From Burkholderiales bacterium (GTDB lineage Bacteria; Pseudomonadota; Gammaproteobacteria; Burkholderiales; Usitatibacteraceae), in contig JAHCAK010000020.1 of assembly GCA_019634955.1 (NCBI GenBank), positions 1-64,000 on the forward strand: 64,000 bases of DNA, written 5' to 3'. Below, piece by piece: positions 32,502 through 39,707 of the stretch. The notes beneath the pieces were generated by a model. It worked only from the letters and a program-made list of their open reading frames with translations, was not told where the DNA came from and searched no databases. Both the position numbers and the translations under genes were made by a program. Every line of letters begins with the position of its first letter. Within the stretch, counting starts at the first letter, position 1.

Positions 32502-32981
32502 TCAGGGCAGCGCCAGCACGAGCTTCGCGCGCACGCGGCCCGGGGCCGCCAGCGCCTCCACGCTCGCTTCCTCGACGGCGAGGCCCTGCGAGGCGCCGGC
32601 CCAGTGCAGCCATTCCACGAGGCGCGCCCAGGCGGCGTCGTCGACGGCGATCGACACGCGCTTCGCGTCGAGGAGGGAGGCGCGCGCGCCCGGCAGGCCC
32701 TGCGCGAGCGACCCGGACGCCACGAGGGTCGCGAGCGGCGCCGTGGGCGAGGCTTCCCGCGCGGGCATCGCGCGAAGCTGCTTCGCTTCCTCGGCCTGCG
32801 CGCGCATCTCGGCGAGGGAAGCGCGAAGCTGCGGCAGCTCGGCGGCGAGACGCGTGCGCGCGCGCTCCATGGGCAGCCACGCGAAGGCGAAGAGGAGCAC
32901 GGCCGCGACGGCGGCGACGGACCCGCCGATCACGGCGCGCTCGCGCTGGCTTCTCGCGGTCCAGAAGGCCGGTGCGTTCAC
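32502..32981 (-). CDS. gspM: type II secretion system protein M
   Basis: 159 residues from a GTG (32979-32981) that overlaps the gspL stop (GTGA). Short cytoplasmic start, a single membrane helix (AVIGGSVAAVAAVLLFAFAW), a coiled-coil stretch (RLAAELPQLRASLAEMRAQA) and a small ferredoxin-like periplasmic domain. GspM stabilises GspL in the inner-membrane platform. Confidence 0.88.
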   Translation of the reverse strand: MNAPAFWTARSQRERAVIGGSVAAVAAVLLFAFAWLPMERARTRLAAELPQLRASLAEMRAQAEEAKQLRAMPAREASPTAPLATLVASGSLAQGLPGARASLLDAKRVSIAVDDAAWARLVEWLHWAGASQGLAVEEASVEALAAPGRVRAKLVLALP

Positions 32982-34078
32982 TTCGCGGCCCCCCCGCGTT
33001 CCACCGTGAGCTTGCCGCCCGCGTAGGTGAGGCGCCTGGCCGGCGCCTTGTCCGCCCGGGAGGCTTCCGTCGCCAGGGCGAGGAAGTCGCTCGCGGAGGC
33101 GCGGCCGCGCGAGCGCTGCAGGTCCGCGAGGTTGCGGCGCATCTGCAGCGCCGGGTCTACGACGGTCTTCGCCTCGGGAAAGGCCTGCCGGAAGAGGGCC
33201 TCGCGCTGCGCCTCGAGGTCGCGGCGCTCGCGCTCGAGGCGCCAGCCGTCGGCCACCGTGAGCCCGAACTGCACGGAGACGATGACGGCGGCGAGCGCCC
33301 ACGCGGCCTTGGGCACGCGCAGGGCCGCGAGGCCGGCGCTGCGGCGCGCGAAGTCCCCGGCGAGGAGGTCGATCGCGTTCGCCGCGACGGGGTTGCCCAG
33401 CGCGGCCGTGCCGCCCGAGACGGCCACGTCCACGCCCGTGCGCTCGCTCCAGGGGCGCGCGTCGGGGCGCGCGATGCCCGGTTCGGCCAATACGCGCAGC
33501 CGCTGCGGGCGCGCGTTGCGTTCGGCCGCCTCTTCCGCGGCGATGCGCACGGCCAGTGGCGGCTCGGCGCCGGTGGGGCGGTCGAAGGCGACGGCGTGCC
33601 CGTCGTCCTCGACGAGGAAGCTGCGCGCCTCGCCCAGCACCGCATGCCAGGTGCCGGGCTCTGCCGGCAGCAGCGTGCTTTCGCACACGGCGCGAGAGGG
33701 CGCGAACCCGGCGCGCGAGAGCAGGGCCAGCGCTTCCGAGAACCACGCGCGGTCGACGACCGCCACCAGCGTCTCGCCGGCGGCGTTGGTCGCGCCGGGC
33801 ACGGCGTGCACCTGCGCCGGGTCGGCGAGCAGGCGGTCCTCCACGGCGAAGGGCAGCAGCTCCCGGATCGTCGTCGCGCCCACCTTCGGCAGCTTGAGCC
33901 GCGCGAAGAGCACGCGCGACACCGGCAGCACCGCCTCCACCGTGGCCGCGCGCGGCACCTGCCCGAGGGGCGAGACGCCGTCGCGAAGCGGCTGCCCGCG
34001 CGCGTCCGCGAGCGCCCACGCGACCGGCGTGTCGGCGACGGGGTGGTCGGCGGCGGGGAGGAGGAGACGAAGGATCAT
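32978..34078 (-). CDS. gspL: type II secretion system protein L
   Basis: 366 residues. The N-terminal 235 residues are the actin-like cytoplasmic domain (SRVLFARLKLPKVGATTIRE and ELLPFAVEDRLLADP are typical), which binds GspE. A membrane helix follows (AAWALAAVIVSVQFGLTVAD-like, about 250) and then a periplasmic ferredoxin-like domain with a coiled coil. It links the ATPase to the platform. It starts 10 bp after the gspK stop. Confidence 0.92.
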   Translation of the reverse strand: MILRLLLPAADHPVADTPVAWALADARGQPLRDGVSPLGQVPRAATVEAVLPVSRVLFARLKLPKVGATTIRELLPFAVEDRLLADPAQVHAVPGATNAAGETLVAVVDRAWFSEALALLSRAGFAPSRAVCESTLLPAEPGTWHAVLGEARSFLVEDDGHAVAFDRPTGAEPPLAVRIAAEEAAERNARPQRLRVLAEPGIARPDARPWSERTGVDVAVSGGTAALGNPVAANAIDLLAGDFARRSAGLAALRVPKAAWALAAVIVSVQFGLTVADGWRLERERRDLEAQREALFRQAFPEAKTVVDPALQMRRNLADLQRSRGRASASDFLALATEASRADKAPARRLTYAGGKLTVERGGAAK

Positions 34079-34088
34079 GGCAGGCCCG

Positions 34089-35018
34089 CTAGTACAACGC
34101 GCGGCGCCAGATTATAGCGGTGGCGGGGCTTTTCCCCGGCTCGGCGCGGGCCACGAGGGACTCGGTGGCGACCTGCACGTCGTCCTGCGAGACGCCCACC
34201 TGCACGAGGAAGTGGTCGCTCTTCACGTCGAGGCTCGCGTCGACTGTCGCCGCGGGCGCACCCTGCAGGCGCGCGCGCAGGTCGGCGCGGTCCTTGAAGG
34301 GCTTCGCGCGGCGTTCCGTGACCAGCTCGCGCAGCTTCTCGCGCGCCACCGTGGGCAGGATCGCCGCGAGCACTTCGACGGGCGCGGTGTTGGCGTTCAC
34401 CGTCGTGCGGGCCGGCAGCGCCGCGACGAAGGGGCGCAGCGCGGCGACCGCCTTCGCGTCGAAGCCGCGGATGGCGTGCAGCTCCTCCACCTGCACGAGC
34501 GGGCGGTTGGCGGCGCGGTAGGGCCGCGCGAGCGAGAGGTAGTACGCATCCTCCGCGCCGCCGTTGCCCGAGAGATCCTGGTCGCCGTCCACCCAGTCGA
34601 GGACGGCGGAGGCGAGCGCGGGGTCCAGCGCGACGGATTCGAGCAGGCGCGAGAGGATCGCCACGTCCGCGTCGCTGCGGCGGCCGTTGGCCACCACGTT
34701 GTTCAGGTTGAAGCGCGACTGCGCGTCCGCGATGGCGCCGCTCACCACGGCGCGCTCCACCGGCAGGCCCGCGAGCGGCTGCGCCCAGCCTTCGGCGAGC
34801 GTGTCGGCGCCGCCCGCGCGCGCGTCCTCGGCGAGGATGCCGCGCGCCCAGTCGAGGCCGGCCTGCGCGAAGAGGTCGGCCTGCGCGCGGGAGGCCGCGA
34901 GCGCCGTCTGGTTGAGTGTGGCCGACTGCTGCGCGAGCATCCACGCGGCGGTCGAGGCCGCGACCGCCACCACGAGGATCGCGGTCACCACGGCTACGCC
35001 GCGCTGGGCCGCCTTCAT
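34089..35018 (-). CDS. gspK: type II secretion minor pseudopilin K
   Basis: 309 residues. The prepilin-type start MKAAQRGVAVVTAILVVAVA has the shortened leader ending in G before V, with no Glu at +5, as is usual for GspK. The SAM-like insert contains LDWVDGDQDLSGNGGAEDAYY, with Asp/Asn residues of the Ca2+ site. GspK caps the pseudopilus tip with GspI and GspJ. The ATG at 35016-35018 overlaps the gspJ stop. Confidence 0.93.
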   Translation of the reverse strand: MKAAQRGVAVVTAILVVAVAASTAAWMLAQQSATLNQTALAASRAQADLFAQAGLDWARGILAEDARAGGADTLAEGWAQPLAGLPVERAVVSGAIADAQSRFNLNNVVANGRRSDADVAILSRLLESVALDPALASAVLDWVDGDQDLSGNGGAEDAYYLSLARPYRAANRPLVQVEELHAIRGFDAKAVAALRPFVAALPARTTVNANTAPVEVLAAILPTVAREKLRELVTERRAKPFKDRADLRARLQGAPAATVDASLDVKSDHFLVQVGVSQDDVQVATESLVARAEPGKSPATAIIWRRALY

Positions 35019-35683
35019 CGCGGGATGTCCACGACGCGCACGATCCGCTCGCCGCCGGCGAGCTCCACCGTCATCTCGACGGCGAGCGGGAGGCCCTGGC
35101 TCGAGGGAAGCGCCCAGTCGCGCCTCCACTCGAGGTTGCGGTCCATGAAGCGGAAGGCGAGCGCGCGCACTTCCTCCAGCACCGGGGTGATCACGGGCTC
35201 GGCGCGTGGCCCGGCGTCGACCCCGGGCCACGAAAGGCGCTCGACGCGGCCTTCGGCGTGGCGGTAGGCCACGCGTTGCGGCGCGGCGAGCGCGTTGGCG
35301 TAGAGCGCGGCGCCGGAGCGCGTGAGGGCGAGCCCCGTCGCGGTTCCCCCGCCGAGGTCCAGCAGCGAGGAGACAGGCGCCTGCAGCGTGCCCGAGGGCC
35401 CGGTGGCGGGGCGGTCGAGGGCGGCCTGCACGTCGCGCTCGAAGCGGCCCACGAAGAGCGCGAGGTCGCGCCACTTGCGCGAGTCGCGGTCGAGCGCCTC
35501 GCGGCCGTCGAGCATCACGGCGAGGCTGCGGTAGGCGAAGGTCGACAGGAGCGCGAAGATGGCCAGCGCCACGAGGAGCTCCACCAGCGTGAAGGCGCGG
35601 CTTCGCCCCGGCGTGAAGGTGAGGCTTCGCCTCGGTGTGAAGGTGAGGCTTCGCCCCGGTGTGAAGGTGAGGCTTCGCCTCAT
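35015..35683 (-). CDS. gspJ: type II secretion minor pseudopilin J with expanded leader
   Basis: 222 residues. The class III signal sequence AFTLVELLVALAIFALLSTF is cleaved before Phe, with Glu at +5. The leader before it is about 29 residues long instead of the usual 6-10, because an eight-residue unit RSLTFTPG/R is present three times. The mature part has GRFERDVQAAL and the WRRDWALPSSQGLPLAVEM C-terminal region of GspJ. It starts with an ATG overlapping the gspI stop (ATGA). Confidence 0.93.
   Translation of the reverse strand: MRRSLTFTPGRSLTFTPRRSLTFTPGRSRAFTLVELLVALAIFALLSTFAYRSLAVMLDGREALDRDSRKWRDLALFVGRFERDVQAALDRPATGPSGTLQAPVSSLLDLGGGTATGLALTRSGAALYANALAAPQRVAYRHAEGRVERLSWPGVDAGPRAEPVITPVLEEVRALAFRFMDRNLEWRRDWALPSSQGLPLAVEMTVELAGGERIVRVVDIPR
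35606..35677 (-). repeat. three tandem 24-bp units in the gspJ leader
   Basis: On the minus strand the unit CGAAGCCTCACCTTCACACC + GGGG/GAGG is present three times without gap (codons 3-26 of gspJ), followed by a partial, diverged unit CGAAGCCGCGCCTTCAC that encodes the real leader/mature junction. The units differ at two or three positions. The frame is kept because the unit is a multiple of three. Confidence 0.9.
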
Positions 35684-36045
35684 GGCCGCACCAGGAACGC
35701 CGTCTGGTTGGCGAGCACGCGCCCGGGCTCGGCCGCGTCCGACACGGCGAGATCCACGCGGCGGATGGTGGGGTTGGGCGTGTCGGCCACCGTCTCCTGC
35801 ACCACGAGGCTCATGCCGCCCTGCCGCACGGTGGCCGTGGTGACGGAGGCCGCGGGGAAGACGCGGCGGGCGCGCAGCTCGGCCACGCGGTTGCCGGCGG
35901 CCCAGGTGGCGAGCAGTCGCGCGCGCGTCTCCCGCGCGCCGTCGGTGGCCAGCCCCGCGGCGCGCATCGTCGCGGCGAGCGCCACGGCGAGGATCGCCAC
36001 GGCGACGAGGATCTCGACCAGCGTGAAGGCGCGGCTTCGCCTCAT
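35680..36045 (-). CDS. gspI: type II secretion minor pseudopilin I
   Basis: 121 residues starting MRRSRAFTLVEILVAVAILA: short basic leader, cleavage after Ala before Phe, Glu at +5, then the hydrophobic helix. ATWAAGNRVAELR in the mature part is the GspI signature (residues N-x-x-x-E). It nucleates the pseudopilus tip with GspJ and GspK. ATG overlaps the gspH stop (ATGA at 36042-36045). Confidence 0.93.
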   Translation of the reverse strand: MRRSRAFTLVEILVAVAILAVALAATMRAAGLATDGARETRARLLATWAAGNRVAELRARRVFPAASVTTATVRQGGMSLVVQETVADTPNPTIRRVDLAVSDAAEPGRVLANQTAFLVRP

Positions 36046-36548
36046 CGCGGCGCCACCCGCACGGCGCCGGCGGCGTCGCCCTCGATGGCCTTGGGGAGCC
36101 CGCGCACGGTGAGCGCCACGCGGAACGGGACGCCGAGTCCGTCGGGCAGGAACACCAGCACCTCGCGCGGGTCGACCTCGCGGCCGTCGATGGCGAGCGA
36201 GGCGACGCGCAGCGCGTCGGGGAGCCTTCGCTCGCGGCCGGGCACGGGCGACCACGAGCGGTCGGAGGCCAGGCGCAGCACGCGCACGCGGCCCTCGGCA
36301 AGCGTTAGCCCCGTGGGCCGGCCGCCGAACCACGCGTCGTCGCGCGCGGCCTCGATGTCGAGGGCGAGGAGCGCCGTCTCGCGCCGCGCCACCTCCTCGT
36401 CGCTGGGGAACAGGTTCACCGCGGCGACCGCGAGCACGATCCCCGCGATGGCCACCACCACGAGGATCTCGACGAGGGTGAAGCCCCTGGTCCCGGTTGC
36501 CCGAGCGGGCTCCGCCCGCCTACTCCCAATTGCCGATGTCCGCGCCAC
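36042..36548 (-). CDS. gspH: type II secretion pseudopilin H
   Basis: 168 residues. The leader is 21-22 residues long (up to RATGTRG) before FTLVEILVVVAIAGIVLAVA. The only usable start is the GTG at 36546-36548, because the frame downstream of the gspG stop has no ATG, GTG or TTG before the pilin motif; so the gene overlaps gspG by 29 bp. The mature part has the GspH pattern ALDIEAARDDAWFGGRPTGL and a small beta domain. Confidence 0.9.
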   Translation of the reverse strand: MARTSAIGSRRAEPARATGTRGFTLVEILVVVAIAGIVLAVAAVNLFPSDEEVARRETALLALDIEAARDDAWFGGRPTGLTLAEGRVRVLRLASDRSWSPVPGRERRLPDALRVASLAIDGREVDPREVLVFLPDGLGVPFRVALTVRGLPKAIEGDAAGAVRVAPR

Positions 36549-36939
36549 TGCCTTCGCCCCCGCGCGCCCGGTCGGCCCCGAGGCTGAAGACGTCGATCTC
36601 GCCCTTCACGCCCGGGTTGAGGTACTGGTAGTCGCCGCCCCACGGATCCTTCGGCAGGCGCTCGAGGTAGCCGCCCTGCTTCCAGTTGCCGGGGACGGGG
36701 TTCGTGCCGGGCCTCTGCACCAGCGCGACGAGCCCCTGGTCGGTGGCGGGATAGAAGCCGTTGTCGAGGCGGTAGAGCTTGAGCGCCTGCACGATGGCCG
36801 CGACGTCGGCCTTGGCGGCCACGCGCTTGGCCTCGTCGGGCCGGTCCATGACGCGCGGCACGACGATGGCGGCGAGGATCCCCAGGATCGCCACGACCAC
36901 GAGGATCTCGATGAGGGTGAAGGCGGATTGGCGTTTCAT
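36520..36939 (-). CDS. gspG: type II secretion major pseudopilin G
   Basis: 139 residues: MKRQSAFTLIEILVVVAILG leader and helix, then the strongly conserved VVPRVMDRPDEAKRVAAKAD, LKLYRLDNGFYPATDQGL, LPKDPWGGDYQYLNPG and the Ca2+-site C-terminus. It polymerises into the pseudopilus that drives substrates through GspD. Start overlaps the gspF stop (ATGA). Confidence 0.96.
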   Translation of the reverse strand: MKRQSAFTLIEILVVVAILGILAAIVVPRVMDRPDEAKRVAAKADVAAIVQALKLYRLDNGFYPATDQGLVALVQRPGTNPVPGNWKQGGYLERLPKDPWGGDYQYLNPGVKGEIDVFSLGADRARGGEGSGADIGNWE

Positions 36940-38153
36940 CTTCCCACCAGCTGGTTGAGGTTGAAGATCGGCATGAGGATGGCGAGCACGATCGCGAGCA
37001 CGAGCACGCCCATGGCGACGATGAGGGCCGGCTCGAAGATGGCCACCGCCGCCGCGAGCCGCGTGGAGAGGTCGGCCTGCTGCTGGCGCGCGGCGCGCTC
37101 GAGCGACTCGTCCAGCCGCCCCGTGGCCTCGCCCCCGGCGATGAGGTGCACCATCACGGGCGGGAAGGCGTCGGTGGCGCCCAGCGCGCGGGAGAGCGCC
37201 ATGCCCTCGCGCACGCCGCGCGCGGCCGTGGCGAGCGCCTCGCGCATCGGCACGAGCGTCATCACGCCTTCGCCAGCCTCCAGTGCCGCGAGGATGGGCA
37301 CGCGGCTGCCGACGAGGATGGAAAGCGTGGCCGCGAGCCGCGTGCTGTCGAGCTGGCGAAGCGCCTTGCCGGCGAGGGGCGCGCGCAGCAGCGCACGGTG
37401 GATGGCCGCGCGCGGCCCGGGGCGCGCGAGCGCGACCTTGAGCCCGACGCCGGCCGCAACCGCGAGCGCGATCCACGCCGGCCACGTGAGCTGCAGGAAT
37501 GCGGAGAGCGCGATGAGCGTGCGCGTGAGCAGCGGCAGCGCTTCCTTGGCATGGCTGTAGACCTGCACCACCTGCGGCACCACGTAGACGAGGAGGGCGC
37601 CCATCACAAGCAGGGACACGCCCATCACGATGGCGGGGTAGACGAGGGCGAGCGCGAGCCGCGCGCGAAGCGCGTGCCGCTCCTCGAGATAGTCCGCGAG
37701 CCGCGCCATCACGCGCGGCAATTGCCCCGAGGCTTCGCCCGCGGCCACCAGCGTGCGGTAGAGCTCGGGAAAGACGCCCGGGAAGGCCTCCAGCGCCTTG
37801 GCGATCGTGGAGCCGGCCATCACCTCGCCGCGCAGGGCCGCGAGCACCTGCCGCTCGCGCTCGGCCTCGGCCTGCTCGATCAGCGCGTTGAAGGCCTGCT
37901 CGACGGTGAGGCCCGCCTCGAGCAGCGAGGCGAGGCTGCGCGTGAGGCGCGTGAGATCCGCGGAGGAAAGCGACAGCGCGCGGAAGCGAGAGCCTCCGGC
38001 CGGGTCGTTGGCGGCGATGACCTCGACCTTGTAGGGCGTGAGCCCCTGGTCGCGCAGGAGCGACCGCGCCTGGCGGGCGCTGTCGGCCTCCAGCACGCCC
38101 TTGCGCAGCTGCCCTTCGATCGAGTACGCCTGGTAGCGGAAGCCTGGCATCAT
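36936..38153 (-). CDS. gspF: type II secretion inner-membrane platform protein F
   Basis: 405 residues; two adjacent ATGs (38153 or 38150) behind GGAGAA. Two homologous cytoplasmic helical domains (LTRLTRSLASLLEAGLTVEQ near 60 and STRLAATLSILVGSRVPILA near 265) alternate with three membrane helices. GspF anchors the pseudopilus base and contacts GspE. A hairpin covers its ribosome-binding region. Confidence 0.95.
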   Translation of the reverse strand: MMPGFRYQAYSIEGQLRKGVLEADSARQARSLLRDQGLTPYKVEVIAANDPAGGSRFRALSLSSADLTRLTRSLASLLEAGLTVEQAFNALIEQAEAERERQVLAALRGEVMAGSTIAKALEAFPGVFPELYRTLVAAGEASGQLPRVMARLADYLEERHALRARLALALVYPAIVMGVSLLVMGALLVYVVPQVVQVYSHAKEALPLLTRTLIALSAFLQLTWPAWIALAVAAGVGLKVALARPGPRAAIHRALLRAPLAGKALRQLDSTRLAATLSILVGSRVPILAALEAGEGVMTLVPMREALATAARGVREGMALSRALGATDAFPPVMVHLIAGGEATGRLDESLERAARQQQADLSTRLAAAVAIFEPALIVAMGVLVLAIVLAILMPIFNLNQLVGR

Positions 38154-38157
38154 TTCT

Positions 38158-38179
38158 CCCCTCTCCTTTGGGAGAGGGG
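38158..38179. promoter_or_regulatory. hairpin overlapping the gspF ribosome-binding site
   Basis: CCCCTCTCC (38158-38166), TTTG and GGAGAGGGG (38171-38179) form a perfect 9-bp hairpin in the 39-bp gspE-gspF gap. On the minus strand the 3' half of the stem is GGAGAGGGG, directly followed by AGAA and the ATG, so it would sequester the Shine-Dalgarno. The CCCCTCTCC...GGAGAGGGG palindrome is also a common dispersed intergenic repeat. Confidence 0.6.
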
Positions 38180-38192
38180 TCGGGGGTGAGGG

Positions 38193-39707
38193 TCAGGTGC
38201 GCGTGACGCGCAGCACTTCGTCCAGCGACGTCGCCCCGTCGCGCACCCAGCGCAGCCCGTCCTCGCGCAGGCGCACCATGCCCCTGGCGAGCGCCCTGTC
38301 GCGGATGTCGCGCTCGGCGGCGGTGTCGTGCACGAGCCGGCGCAGGTCCTCGTCCACGGTGAGCAGCTCGTAGATGCCCGTGCGGCCCTTGTAGCCGGTG
38401 AAGTTGCAGGCGGCGCAGCCCGTGGCGCGGTAGAGGCGCTCCGGCGCGCCGTCGCGGAAGACGGCGCGTTCGGCTGCGTCGGGCTCGTAGGGCGTCCTGC
38501 AGGCGGCGCAGAGCTTGCGAACGAGCCGCTGCGCCAGCACGCCGGAGAGAGTGGAGGCGAGGAGGTAGGGCTCGATCCCCATGTCCGCGAGGCGCGTCAC
38601 GGCGCCGGGCGCGTCGTTGGTGTGCAGCGTCGCGAGCACCAGGTGGCCGGTGAGGGAAGCCTGCACCGCGATCTGCGCCGTCTCGAGGTCGCGGATCTCG
38701 CCGATCATCACCACGTCGGGGTCCTGGCGCAGGATGGCGCGCAAGGCGCGGGCGAAGGTCATGTCGATCTTCGGGTTCACCGGCGTCTGGCCGATGCCGT
38801 CCAGCTCGTACTCGACCGGGTCCTCGACGGTGAGGATGTTGCGGGTCTTCCGGTCGAGGCGGGTGAGGGCGGCGTAGAGCGTCGTGGTCTTGCCCGAGCC
38901 CGTGGGGCCCGTCACGAGGAAGATGCCGTGCGGCTGCTGGATCACGGCGTCGATCGCGTCGCGCGTGGCCGCGCCCATGCCGAGGGCGTCCAGCGTGAGG
39001 CGCCCGGCCTGCTTGTCGAGAAGCCGCAGCACCACGCGCTCGCCGTTGGCGGTGGGGATGGTGGAGACGCGGACGTCGATGGGGCGGCCGGCCACGCGCA
39101 GCGCGATGCGCCCGTCCTGCGGCAGGCGCTTCTCGGCGATGTCGAGCGAGGCCATCACCTTGATGCGCGAGACCATGGCCGGGTGCAGGCCGCGCCTCGG
39201 CTCCACCACGTCGCGCAAGGCGCCGTCGACGCGGTAGCGCACCAGCGCGCGCGTCTCGAAGATCTCCAGGTGCACGTCCGAGGCGCCCTCGCGCACGGCC
39301 TGCGTGAGGAGCGCGTTGATGAGCCGGATGATGGGGGCGTCGTTCTCGGCCTCCAGCAGGTCGGCCACCTCGGGGAGCGACTCCGTGAGCCGGGCGAGGT
39401 CGAGCGATTCGCCCATGTCCTCGACGATCGTCTCGGCGGCGTTGGGCTCGCGCGTGTAGGCGAGCGCGAGGCAGTGCTCGAACTCCTCGGCCGTGAGGAG
39501 GACTTCCTTCACGGCGCGGCCGGCCATGCGCCGCACCTCGGCGAGCGTGGCGGCCTGGGGCACGCCCCTGAACCACACCTCGAGCGCGCCGGCCGAGACG
39601 CGCGCGGCGAGGGCGCCCTTCGACTTGGCGAAGGCGTACGGCAGCAGGCGGACGGTCGCGGGGTCGAGGTCGGCCGGGTTCACGGTTCTCTCGAGGGGCG
39701 CGGTCAT
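38193..39707 (-). CDS. gspE: type II secretion ATPase E
   Basis: 504 residues. N-terminal domain that binds GspL, then the ATPase core: Walker A GPTGSGKTTTLYA near 270, Asp box VEDPVEYELDGIGQT near 300, Walker B DPDVVMIGEIRD near 330, His box GHLVLATLHTND. A zinc module CAACRTPYEP ... CAACNFTGYKG lies near 395-435. It powers pseudopilus assembly. Start overlaps the gspD stop (ATGA). Confidence 0.96.
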   Translation of the reverse strand: MTAPLERTVNPADLDPATVRLLPYAFAKSKGALAARVSAGALEVWFRGVPQAATLAEVRRMAGRAVKEVLLTAEEFEHCLALAYTREPNAAETIVEDMGESLDLARLTESLPEVADLLEAENDAPIIRLINALLTQAVREGASDVHLEIFETRALVRYRVDGALRDVVEPRRGLHPAMVSRIKVMASLDIAEKRLPQDGRIALRVAGRPIDVRVSTIPTANGERVVLRLLDKQAGRLTLDALGMGAATRDAIDAVIQQPHGIFLVTGPTGSGKTTTLYAALTRLDRKTRNILTVEDPVEYELDGIGQTPVNPKIDMTFARALRAILRQDPDVVMIGEIRDLETAQIAVQASLTGHLVLATLHTNDAPGAVTRLADMGIEPYLLASTLSGVLAQRLVRKLCAACRTPYEPDAAERAVFRDGAPERLYRATGCAACNFTGYKGRTGIYELLTVDEDLRRLVHDTAAERDIRDRALARGMVRLREDGLRWVRDGATSLDEVLRVTRT

